Below, one piece after another: positions 49,299-59,643 of a stretch of DNA of 64,000 nucleotides. The stretch spans positions 124,001-188,000 of the forward strand of contig BMQD01000010.1 in NCBI GenBank assembly GCA_014647935.1, in the 5' to 3' direction. Both the position numbers and the translations under genes were made by a program. The DNA is from Planomonospora parontospora. GTDB lineage: Bacteria; Actinomycetota; Actinomycetes; Streptosporangiales; Streptosporangiaceae. The notes beneath the pieces were generated by a model. It saw nothing but the letters and a program-made list of their open reading frames with translations, had not been told where the DNA came from and made no database searches. Position 1 is the first letter of the stretch; each line of letters begins with the position of its first letter.

Positions 49299-49822
49299 GA
49301 GGGACTCCAGGAGGAGAGGACGCGGCGCATCACGACGCGGGGCGCGAGCTCGATGCCCAGCTCCCGCTCGTGCGCCACCAGGGCGGCCATCTCGGGTCCC
49401 CACTCGGCCGGGTCCAGCACGGCGAAGCCGCGGCGGCGGTACCACGGCCCGTTCCACGGGACGTCCCGGAACGTGGTGAGGGTGACGGCCGCCGAACCGA
49501 CCGACGCCGCGTGGACGCAGACGGCCTCCACCAGGCGGCCGCCGGCTCCCCGCCGTCCGTGGTCGGGATGGACCGCCAACTGGTCGAGGTGGACGTTCCC
49601 GTCGATCCAGCCGAACATGGCGAACCCGACCGGCGGGTCACCGGCCACCAGCACCCGGGACGGGTCGTCGGTCTCCTCGACCATCGTCGTCCCGGCCGGG
49701 AAGGTGATGCCGACCTGGGCGAACACTCCGTCGGCCGCGATCTCCACGGCCGCCAGTCCGGGCAGCTCGTCCGCCGTCGCCCAGCGGACCTCAGCCGAAG
49801 TCGAACCCGGAGCGCTCCCCAT
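49295..49822 (-). CDS. GNAT-family N-acetyltransferase
   Basis: The 175-residue protein shows the GNAT core VRWATADELPGLAAVEIAA, LDQLAVHPDHGRRGAGGRLVEAV (acetyl-CoA loop HGRRGAG) and PWNGPWYRRRGFAVL. It is similar in plan to small-molecule or N-terminal acetyltransferases; the substrate is unknown. The start overlaps the end of the small zinc-ribbon gene by 32 nt, so the two are probably cotranscribed. Its stop codon shares four bases with that of menA. Confidence 0.85.
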   Translation of the reverse strand: MGSAPGSTSAEVRWATADELPGLAAVEIAADGVFAQVGITFPAGTTMVEETDDPSRVLVAGDPPVGFAMFGWIDGNVHLDQLAVHPDHGRRGAGGRLVEAVCVHAASVGSAAVTLTTFRDVPWNGPWYRRRGFAVLDPAEWGPEMAALVAHERELGIELAPRVVMRRVLSSWSPS

Positions 49823-49982
49823 AGAAGTGGAGGATATACCGGCACTCAGTGCAGATCATCAGGGTTATCGGGCGGGAGGTCAGGAAGACCGCCCGCCCTT
49901 CGAAGCGCCCCTCGTACGTGGTCTGCTCCTGCTGGAAGTGCGTGTTGCCGCACACCGGACAGGAGAGGTCGATTCGCCTCAT
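49791..49982 (-). CDS. Small zinc-ribbon protein
   Basis: The 63-residue protein has two CxxC knuckles, CPVCGN near the N-terminus and CTECRYILHFY near the C-terminus, separated by about 35 residues with a basic aromatic strand. This is the layout of a zinc ribbon. I do not recognise the family. It is just upstream of and overlaps the acetyltransferase gene, suggesting a functional pair, and lies downstream of dapB on the same strand. Confidence 0.65.
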   Translation of the reverse strand: MRRIDLSCPVCGNTHFQQEQTTYEGRFEGRAVFLTSRPITLMICTECRYILHFYGERSGFDFG

Positions 49983-50062
49983 GCCTGTCAGACGTGCGAC
50001 CGGTCATGGGAGTTCCGATCGCGCATGCCCGCACACCGTCCGCGGGTCCTCCCGGACCCCGC

Positions 50063-52199
<2,137 letters not shown>

Positions 52200-52203
<4 letters not shown>

Positions 52204-54551
52204 GAGTTGCGGTCTTCTTCCCCGCGGCCCCCGCCGCTGCTCGTACGGGTGCGGGTGCGGGTGCGGCGGGGCTTCTCCTCCGCGGGCGCGGCGGCGGCGG
52301 GCCGCTCCGCGGCGGGCGCGGCGGGGGCGGTGTCCGTGTCGCCCGACTCGGAGGTGCCGGCCTCGCCCTTCGCCTCGGCCTCCTTCTCGACCACCTCGAC
52401 GGGAACGAGGGAGAGCTTGCCGCGGGAGTCGATCTCGGCGATCTCCACCTGGATCTTCTCACCCACGTTCATGACGTCCTCGACGTTCTCGATGCGCTTG
52501 CCGCCGTGCAGCTTGCGGATCTGGGAGACGTGCAGCAGGCCGTCCTTGCCCGGCATGAGGGAGATGAACGCGCCGAAGGCGGCGATCTTGACGACCGTGC
52601 CCAGGTAGCGCTCGCCGACCTCCGGCATGTGCGGGTTGGCGATGGCGTTGATCGCCGACCGCGCCGCCTCGGCGGACGGGCCGTCGGTCGCGCCGATGTA
52701 GATGGTGCCGTCGTCCTCGATGGTGATCTCGGCGCCGGTGTCGTCCTGGATCTGGTTGATCATCTTGCCCTTGGGGCCGATGACCTCGCCGATCTTGTCG
52801 ACCGGGACCTTGATCGTGATGATGCGCGGGGCCGTCGCGTTCATCTCCGCCGGGGAGTCGATGGCCTCCTGCATCACGTCGATGATGGCCAGGCGGGCGC
52901 CCTTGGCCTGCTTCAGTGCGGCGGCCAGGACCGAGGCGGGGATGCCGTCGAGCTTGGTGTCGAGCTGCAGGGCGGTGATGACGTCCTTGGTGCCGGCGAC
53001 CTTGAAGTCCATGTCGCCCATGGCGTCCTCGGCGCCGAGGATGTCGGTCAGCGTGACGTACTGGTCGCCCTCGTTGATCAGGCCCATCGCGATGCCCGCG
53101 ACGATGCCCTTCAGCGGGACGCCCGCGTCCAGGAGGGACATCGTGCTGGCGCAGACCGAGCCCATCGAGGTGGAGCCGTTGGAGCCGAGGGCCTCGGACA
53201 CCTGGCGGATCGCGTAGGGGAACTCCTCGCGCGTCGGCAGCACCGGCAGGAGCGCCCGCTCGGCGAGCGCGCCGTGGCCGATCTCGCGGCGCTTGGGCGA
53301 GCCGACCCGGCCGGTCTCACCGGTGGAGTACGGCGGGAAGTTGTAGTTGTGCATGTAGCGCTTGGTGCGCTCGGGGTTGAGCGTGTCGATCATCTGCTCC
53401 ATGCGGAGCATGTTCAGCGTGGTGATGCCCAGGATCTGAGTCTCGCCGCGCTCGAACAGGGCCGAGCCGTGCACCCGGGGCACGACGTGGACCTCGGCGT
53501 TGAGCTGCCGGATGTCCTTCGCGCCGCGGCCGTCGATGCGGACGCCCTCGGAGATGACCCGCTCGCGCATGAGCGACTTGGTCAGCGACCGGAAGGCGGC
53601 GCCGACCTCCTTCTCGCGGCCCTCGAAGTCCGGGGCGACCTTCTCGGCGGCCAGGGCCTTGAGCCGGTCGAGCTCGGCCTCGCGCTCCTGCTTGCCGGCG
53701 ATGGTCAGCGCGGAGGCGAGCTCGCTCTTCACCGCGGCGGTCACGGCCTCCAGGACGTCGTCCTGGTAGTCGAGGAAGAGGGGGTACTCGCGGGTCTCCT
53801 TGGCGGCGACCTTGGCGATCTTGGCCTGCGCGTCGCACAGGACCTTGATGAACGGCTTGGAGGCCTCCAGGCCCTGCGCCACGGTCTCCTCGGTGGGCGC
53901 GACGGCGCCCTCGGCGATGAGCTTGAGCGTGCCGCGGGTGGACTCGGCCTCGACCATCATGATCGCGACGTCGCCGTCGTCCAGGACCCGGCCGGCGACC
54001 ACCATGTCGAAGGTGGCGCTCTCCAGCTCCGTGTTGGTCGGGAAGGCCACCCACTGGCCCTCGATCAGCGCGACGCGCACGCCGCCGATCGGGCCGGAGA
54101 ACGGCAGGCCGGCCAGCTGCGTGGACAGGGAGGCGGCGTTGATCGCGACCACGTCGTAGAGGTGCTCCGGGTGCAGCGCCATGACGGTGGCGACGACCTG
54201 GATCTCGTTGCGCAGGCCCTTGACGAAGGACGGGCGCAGCGGCCGGTCGATCAGGCGGCAGGTGAGGATGGCGTCCTCGGACGGGCGGCCCTCACGCCGG
54301 AAGAACGAGCCGGGGATGCGGCCCGCGGCGTACATGCGCTCCTCGACGTCCACCGTGAGGGGGAAGAAGTCGAGGTTCTCCTTGGGGTTCTTGGACGCGG
54401 TGGTCGCGGACAGGACCATCGTCTCGTCGTCCAGGTAGACGACGGCGGAACCCGCCGCCTGGCGCGCGAGGCGGCCGGTCTCGAACCGGACGGTACGCGT
54501 GCCGAAAGAGCCGTTGTCGATGACGGCTTCGCTGCTGTGGACACCCTCCAC
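52200..54551 (-). CDS. pnp: Polynucleotide phosphorylase (PNPase)
   Basis: The 783-residue protein has two RNase PH-like domains, a KH domain ([20 protein letters not shown] in part: [13 protein letters not shown]) and an S1 domain ([20 protein letters not shown]), then a charged Ala/Glu/Arg tail of about 75 residues. It degrades RNA 3'-5' with phosphate and adds 3' tails in actinobacteria. The GTG at 54551 follows AAGGAGGT. Streptomyces PNPase is under RNase III control through leader hairpins; here a 7-bp hairpin (54585-54609) lies in the leader. Confidence 0.96.
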
Positions 54552-54881
54552 GGGGGACCTCCTTGTGGTCGGTCGCCCGCGTCCCCCAGGCACGCGTGTC
54601 GCGCCTGGGCCTCTTTTCGCCGCCCCGTAGGTGCAGCGCCGGTCTTCGATCGAAGCGCCCGGTTCGCGTGCGGCACGAGCCGCGATGACCGGGGGCCACT
54701 ACCGAGGACCGGCCCTTCGACGCCGTGGGGCGCACTTGCTCTCGGACGCGGGGCACTTTCTCGGCTATTCAGTTTGCTTGGTTGTTAAGTCTGCCCATGG
54801 AACCGGCGTTCACGCGACGCGACGCGCCGGGAACGGGACCATGAGGCGGGGGAGCGGCGCGGGCGCCGCTCCCCCCTCACG
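54552..54881 (-). promoter_or_regulatory. rpsO-pnp intergenic region with hairpins
   Basis: No gene is seen. It holds a 13-bp GC-rich stem after rpsO (54848-54875, GGGGGAGCGGCGC / GCGCCGCTCCCCC), a perfect CTTCGATCGAAG palindrome (54644-54655) and CCCAGGC / GCCTGGG (54585-54609) close to the pnp start. The stems are candidates for RNase III processing, known for this intergenic region in Streptomyces. Confidence 0.55.
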
Positions 54882-55151
54882 CTATCGGCGCAGGCCGAGC
54901 CGCTCGATGAGCGAGCGGTAACGCTGGATGTCCTTGCTCTGCAGGTACTTGAGCAGACGACGGCGACGGCCGACCAGCAGCAGCAGACCGCGCTGGCTGT
55001 GGAAGTCGTGCTTGTTGCGCTTCATGTGCTCGGTGAGCTCGCTGATGCGCTTGCTGAGCAGCGCGATCTGCACCTCGGGCGAACCGGTGTCGGTCTCGCT
55101 CTTGGCGTACTCACTGATGATCTGCTTCTTGGCGTCGGTGTCGAGCGACAC
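54882..55151 (-). CDS. rpsO: 30S ribosomal protein S15
   Basis: The 89-residue protein has the S15 fold and signature: [38 protein letters not shown] and [13 protein letters not shown]. It binds the central domain of 16S rRNA early in 30S assembly and the 23S rRNA bridge. It is followed by pnp in the conserved order. Length and ends match the family. Confidence 0.98.
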   Translation of the reverse strand: MSLDTDAKKQIISEYAKSETDTGSPEVQIALLSKRISELTEHMKRNKHDFHSQRGLLLLVGRRRRLLKYLQSKDIQRYRSLIERLGLRR

Positions 55152-55337
55152 ATCTCTCCTTGAACGTCTACGGGCACGCGCGATTTCGAGAGCCCGAGCG
55201 ACCGTGCGTGCCTACAGTCGCCGTGGCGGGATCAGAGACCGGGGGCTACGACACCACCGGTTACAGAGCTGACATGCCAGGCTACCATCGGCCGTTACCC
55301 GCTCGCACGCCCCACGGCACCGGGCGTCCCGCCGCGG

Positions 55338-55392
55338 TGCGGGCGGCTCCGCCCGCGGGCCCCGGACGGAGCCCCGGACGGAGCCGTGGGCG
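55338..55392. repeat. Hairpin and 12-bp tandem repeat between ribF and rpsO
   Basis: GCGGGC-ggctcc-GCCCGC is followed by two tandem copies of CCCCGGACGGAG. The hairpin may end the ribF transcript. Confidence 0.5.
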
Positions 55393-55406
55393 GGGCCGGG
55401 GGCCGC

Positions 55407-56360
55407 TCAGGAGGTGAAGCGGCGGGCCTCGTCGACGTCGGCGTGCATCTGCTCGATCAGCGCCTCGATCGAGTCGAACCTCTGGTTGTCACGGAGCCGG
55501 CGGCCGAACTCCACCGCCACGTGCGCGCCGTACAGCTCCAGGTCGTCGCGGTCGAGCGCGTAGGCCTCGACAGTGCGGGCCACTCCCTCGAACGTCGGGT
55601 TGGTGCCCACGGAGATCGCCGCGGGCCAGCGCTCGCCGTCGTAGGCGGCGGGCAGGTTCCCCACCGCGATGCCCTGGAGCCAGCCCGCGTAGACCCCGTC
55701 CGGCGGGATCGCGGTGAACTCGGGCGACTCGACGTTGGCGGTGGGGAAGCCGAGCTGGCGGCCGCGCTGGTATCCCCGGACCACCACGCCCTCCACCCGG
55801 TGCGGGCGGCCCAGCGCCGCGGTGACCGCCTCCACGTCCCCCGCGGCGAGCCGCTCGCGGATCCTGGTCGAGGAGATGGTCTCGCCGTCGCTGACCAGGG
55901 GGACGCCCTCGGCCTCGAAGTCGTACTTCTCGCCGAGCGTCCGCAGCGTCTCGACGTCGCCGGAGGCCTTGTGGCCGAAGCGGAAGTTCTCCCCCACCAC
56001 GACTCCGGCCGCGTGCAGCCGGTCGACCAGCACGGTCTGCACGAACTCGTCCGGGCTCATCCGGGAGAACTCCAGGGTGAAGGGGAGCACGCAGACGGCG
56101 TCCACCCCGAGCGCGCCGAGCAGCTCGGTGCGGTGCCTGGCCGTCGTCAGCCGGGGCGGGTGCGTGCCGGGGCGGACCACCTCGTCCGGGTGCGGGTCGA
56201 AGGTCACGACCACCGAGGGGAGCCCGAGCCGCCCGGCCATCGCCACGGCGCGGGCCACCATCTGCTGGTGGCCGGCGTGCACCCCGTCGAAGACGCCGAT
56301 CGTGATGACGGACCTGCCCCAGTCGTCGGGAACATCGTCCAGTCCGTGCCAGCTTCGCAC
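55407..56360 (-). CDS. ribF: Bifunctional riboflavin kinase/FAD synthetase
   Basis: The 317-residue protein has an N-terminal nucleotidyltransferase domain with GVFDGVHAGH (22-31) and SSTRIRERLAAGDV, and a C-terminal flavokinase domain (GRQLGFPTANV, YGAHVAVEFGRRLRDNQRFDS). It makes FMN and FAD from riboflavin. The GTG start at 56360 follows AGAGG. It lies downstream of truB on the same strand, the common arrangement. Confidence 0.95.
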   Translation of the reverse strand: MRSWHGLDDVPDDWGRSVITIGVFDGVHAGHQQMVARAVAMAGRLGLPSVVVTFDPHPDEVVRPGTHPPRLTTARHRTELLGALGVDAVCVLPFTLEFSRMSPDEFVQTVLVDRLHAAGVVVGENFRFGHKASGDVETLRTLGEKYDFEAEGVPLVSDGETISSTRIRERLAAGDVEAVTAALGRPHRVEGVVVRGYQRGRQLGFPTANVESPEFTAIPPDGVYAGWLQGIAVGNLPAAYDGERWPAAISVGTNPTFEGVARTVEAYALDRDDLELYGAHVAVEFGRRLRDNQRFDSIEALIEQMHADVDEARRFTS

Positions 56361-56553
56361 CGCAGCCTCTTCCTTCTCGACGTCTCCCCTGCGTGGACCG
56401 CCGGGGATCGGGGGTTCCGGCCCTGGCCCGAGGGACAGGTCCTCCGCCCTGAGTATCCGGTGACGGATCGACTTCTCAAGCGTGCCATGCGCCGGGCGTT
56501 CCCACCGCATCGGGGAGGCCCTACGGCGCGGGGGATCCCACCCGCTCCGACTC

Positions 56554-56643
56554 CCGCCGCCCCGGCGGGGGCCGGCCGGGAGCGGTCCGGTCCGGGTCCC
56601 GCCGTCCCGGCGGGGGCCGGGCGGAACCGGTCCGGTCCGGGTC
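56554..56643. repeat. 45-bp tandem duplication at the end of truB
   Basis: Two 45-bp copies (56554-56598 and 56599-56643) differ at a few bases. The second copy overlaps the truB stop codon. The rest of 56361-56553 shows no gene. Confidence 0.75.
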
Positions 56644-57541
56644 AGCCCGCGAAGACGGCCAGGGACTTGGCGACCCTGCCGTGCTCCTCGACCAGGGCGA
56701 TGAGGGCGCCGTCCGGCCCGAACACCCCGATCGGTCCCGGACCCAGCCCCGCCGCGGGCAGCCGCCCGCCGTGCGCGACCGTGCCCGCCTCCTCCGCGGT
56801 CACGTCGCGCCGGGGGAAGGCCGCCGCGACGGCGTCGGCCATCGGCAGGATCGCGCACTCCCGGCCGAGCTCCTCGATCGTGCGGGCCATCGACAGGTCG
56901 TACGGGCCGACCCGGGTGCGGCGCAGGCGGGTCAGGTGGCCGCCGGTGCCCAGGGCCGCGCCCAGGTCGCGGGCCAGGGCCCGGATGTAGGTGCCGCTGG
57001 AGCAGGTCACCGAGACGTCGACGTCGAGCAGGTCGCCCTCCCGGCGGACGGCGGCCACCTCGAATCCGGACACCGTCACCGGGCGCGCCGCCAGCTCGAC
57101 CTCCTCCCCCGCCCTGGCCATCTTGTAGGCTCGCTGCCCGTTCACCTTGATGGCGCTCACCTGCGGCGGGACCTGCATGATCCGGCCGGTCAGCGCCGCG
57201 ATCCCCCGGCGGACGTCCTCCTCGGCCACGCCGGCGGCCGGCGCCGTCGCGACGACCTCGCCCTCGGCGTCGTCGGTGTTGGTCGTCTGGCCCAGCCGGA
57301 TGGTGCCGTCGTAGCCCTTCTCGGTCAGCGCCAGGTGGCCGAGGAGCCGGGTCGCCTTCTCCACGCCCACGACCAGCACGCCGGTGGCCATCGGGTCCAG
57401 GGTCCCGGCGTGGCCGACCCTGCGGGTGCCCGCGATGCCGCGGAGCTTGCCGACGACGTCGTGCGAGGTCCAGTCGGCGGGCTTGTCCACGATGATCAGC
57501 CCGCTCGGCGGCGGGGTTCGCTTGGCGCGAGCCGTGCTCAT
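56642..57541 (-). CDS. truB: tRNA pseudouridine-55 synthase TruB
   Basis: The 299-residue protein has the catalytic motif HAGTLDPMATGVL with Asp49, and the family blocks GLIIVDKPADWTSHDVV and YKMARAGEEVEL, with a PUA-like C-terminal part. It makes pseudouridine 55 in the T-loop of tRNAs. It lies between the DHH phosphoesterase gene and ribF. Confidence 0.96.
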   Translation of the reverse strand: MSTARAKRTPPPSGLIIVDKPADWTSHDVVGKLRGIAGTRRVGHAGTLDPMATGVLVVGVEKATRLLGHLALTEKGYDGTIRLGQTTNTDDAEGEVVATAPAAGVAEEDVRRGIAALTGRIMQVPPQVSAIKVNGQRAYKMARAGEEVELAARPVTVSGFEVAAVRREGDLLDVDVSVTCSSGTYIRALARDLGAALGTGGHLTRLRRTRVGPYDLSMARTIEELGRECAILPMADAVAAAFPRRDVTAEEAGTVAHGGRLPAAGLGPGPIGVFGPDGALIALVEEHGRVAKSLAVFAG

Positions 57542-57643
57542 CGAATCTCCTCGGTTGTGGAGACCTCCGCCCCGGAAGCGGGAGGGAGGTCGGCGGCGCG
57601 TCCTCCAGGCGGGGACGTCTTCACGGGCTTGCGGGGGACGCCT

Positions 57644-58672
57644 CTACAGCAGCGCGCGGAGACCGGCCATGGTCTCCTCGACGGGCAGGCGCGAGGTGAA
57701 GCCCGCGGCCCTGGCGTGCCCGCCGCCGCCCAGCGCGGAGCAGACGCGGGCGACGTCCACGCCGCCCCGGGAGCGGGTGGAGACCTGCCAGGCGCCGTCG
57801 TCGTCCTCCTTGAGGACCACGGTCACCTCCGCCTCGCCGGTGCGCCGGACCACGTCGATGATCCCCTCCACCTCGTCGTACGGCAGGCCGTACGGGGCCC
57901 GGTCGGCCCGGGTGACGAACGTCCACACCAGGCCCCCGCCCACCTCCGGCTCCAGCGTCGCCCGGCCGAGGACGGCGCCCAGCACCTTCAGGTAGCCGAA
58001 CGGGGAGCTGTCCCACAGCCTGCGGGCGATCTCCTCGGGGTCCGGTCCGGCCGCCACCAGCCTGGCGGCCATGTCGTGGGCCGCCGGGGTGGTCGAGGAG
58101 TGCCGGAAGGAGCCGGTGTCGGTGACCAGGCCGACGTACAGGCAGGTGGCGATCGCCTCGTCGATCGGCAGGCCCAGCCGGTGCAGCAGCCGCTCGACGA
58201 GCGTGGTGGTGGACGCGGCGGCGGGGTCGATCAGGTTGAGCGTGCCGAAGCCGGGGTTGGACGGGTGGTGGTCCACCACGATCAGCTCCCCGGCCCTGCC
58301 CGCGCTCTCCGCCAGCGTGCCCAGCCGGTCCACGGTGGAGACGTCGAAGGTGACCATCAGCTCCGGGGCCTCGGGGTAGCGGGCGGGCTCGACCAGGAGG
58401 TCCTGGCCGGGCAGGAAGCGCAGCAGCCGGGGCACCGCGAAGCGGCGGTCGCCGAAGGAGGCCGTCACCCGCTTGCCCGCCGCGCGCAGCGCCGCACCGG
58501 CCGCCAGCATCGAGCCGAGCGCGTCGCCGTCCGGCGACACGTGGCAGGCCAGCGCGACCTCGGAGGCGGACGAGATCAGCGCGACGGCCCGATCCCAGTC
58601 CGCGTCCGGCGCCTGGACCCCGAGGGCGCCGCCGGGCATCCCCGCACCGGCCGCCATCTCGCCCGGTGTCAC
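57644..58672 (-). CDS. DHH-family phosphoesterase (NrnA-like oligoribonuclease / pAp phosphatase)
   Basis: The 342-residue protein has [13 protein letters not shown] (43-55), the DHH motif VVDHHPSN at 132-139 and the DHHA1 motif [10 protein letters not shown] at 315-324. Relatives degrade nano-RNA or cyclic dinucleotide-derived pApA and dephosphorylate pAp. The GTG start overlaps the rbfA stop (GTGA), so translation is coupled, matching its place in other actinobacteria. The exact substrate cannot be read from the sequence. Confidence 0.92.
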   Translation of the reverse strand: MTPGEMAAGAGMPGGALGVQAPDADWDRAVALISSASEVALACHVSPDGDALGSMLAAGAALRAAGKRVTASFGDRRFAVPRLLRFLPGQDLLVEPARYPEAPELMVTFDVSTVDRLGTLAESAGRAGELIVVDHHPSNPGFGTLNLIDPAAASTTTLVERLLHRLGLPIDEAIATCLYVGLVTDTGSFRHSSTTPAAHDMAARLVAAGPDPEEIARRLWDSSPFGYLKVLGAVLGRATLEPEVGGGLVWTFVTRADRAPYGLPYDEVEGIIDVVRRTGEAEVTVVLKEDDDGAWQVSTRSRGGVDVARVCSALGGGGHARAAGFTSRLPVEETMAGLRALL

Positions 58673-59196
58673 GTCGCCGGACGTCCGGCGCGGTCCGGGG
58701 CTCCGTCCGCGCTCCCGCCGGACTCCCCGTCCGCGGCGCCCTCGGCGTCCTCATCGTCTTCGAGGGCCTCGTCGGCCTCGTCCCTGGGCCGCCGGTACGG
58801 GTCGGCCTCGCCGGCGTGCCGGGCCTTCTCCCGCTTTCTGGCGATCTCCTCGTCCCTGGCCCTGGCCTCGGCGAAGAGGTCGTCCAGGTGGCGGGCGCTG
58901 TCCGGGAGCGGGTCGTGGGTGAACGTCAGCGTCGGCGTGTGGCGCAGGCCGGTCTGGCGGCCCACCTCCGAGCGGATGAGCCCCTTCGCGCTCTCCAGCG
59001 CCGCCGCGGAGTCGGCCCGCTCGGCCTCGGACCCGAACACGGTGTAGAACACCGTGGCCTCACCGAGGTCCGCGGTGATCCGGGCGTCGGTCACGGTCAC
59101 GAAGCCGAGTCGCGGGTCCTTGATCCGGCGCTCCAGCATCTCCGCCACCACCTGCTGGATACGGTCAGCGATCTTGCGAGCGCGTGCGGCGTCCAT
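58669..59196 (-). CDS. rbfA: Ribosome-binding factor A
   Basis: The 175-residue protein has the KH-like RbfA fold, [38 protein letters not shown] and [22 protein letters not shown] (each given in short blocks). The C-terminal 55 residues form an acidic, disordered tail longer than in E. coli RbfA, typical of actinobacteria. It helps 30S maturation. It is coupled to the next gene by an overlapping stop-start. Confidence 0.95.
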   Translation of the reverse strand: MDAARARKIADRIQQVVAEMLERRIKDPRLGFVTVTDARITADLGEATVFYTVFGSEAERADSAAALESAKGLIRSEVGRQTGLRHTPTLTFTHDPLPDSARHLDDLFAEARARDEEIARKREKARHAGEADPYRRPRDEADEALEDDEDAEGAADGESGGSADGAPDRAGRPAT

Positions 59197-59264
59197 CGTC
59201 GCTCCCCCTTCTCACAGAGACGACCGGGCGCGAAGGCGTCTTCGCGGCCGGTCCTCTGCGTCTG

Positions 59265-59564
59265 CTAGTCCTCGTCCTCGTTGTAGAGCCGCTGCCGCGC
59301 GGACAGCAGCTCGATCTCCGGGCGGCCGGCGACCAGGCGCTCACAGTCGTCCAGCACGGCGCCGCAGTTGGCGGCGGTGGCGGAGACGACCGCGATCCCG
59401 ATCTCCGTACGGCGGTGCAGGTCCAGGTGGCCGGTCTCGGCGACCGCCACGGCCGGGAACTTCTTCTGCACCTCGGCGATGATGGGACGCACCACGGAGC
59501 GCTTCTGCTTCAGCGAGTGAACGTCGCCGAGCAGGATGTCCAACGTCAGGGCACCTACGTACAT
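59265..59564 (-). CDS. DUF503 family protein
   Basis: The 99-residue protein starts MYVGALTLDILLGDVHSLKQ, followed by KRSVVRPIIAEVQKKFPAVAVAE, and is the YlxP family found between infB and rbfA in many bacteria. A dimer with an alpha-beta fold is known, and a role in ribosome maturation is suspected. The ATG at 59564 gives the family's usual start; ATG 59582 has the better ribosome-binding site, so a six-residue extension is possible. Confidence 0.92.
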   Translation of the reverse strand: MYVGALTLDILLGDVHSLKQKRSVVRPIIAEVQKKFPAVAVAETGHLDLHRRTEIGIAVVSATAANCGAVLDDCERLVAGRPEIELLSARQRLYNEDED

Positions 59565-59643
59565 GTCAGGTTCACCGCGCATGCCCACTCCCGGCCCCGC
59601 GCCGGTGCGGTGGTGCGCACCGGCGCGGAGAGGGGGCGAGGCG

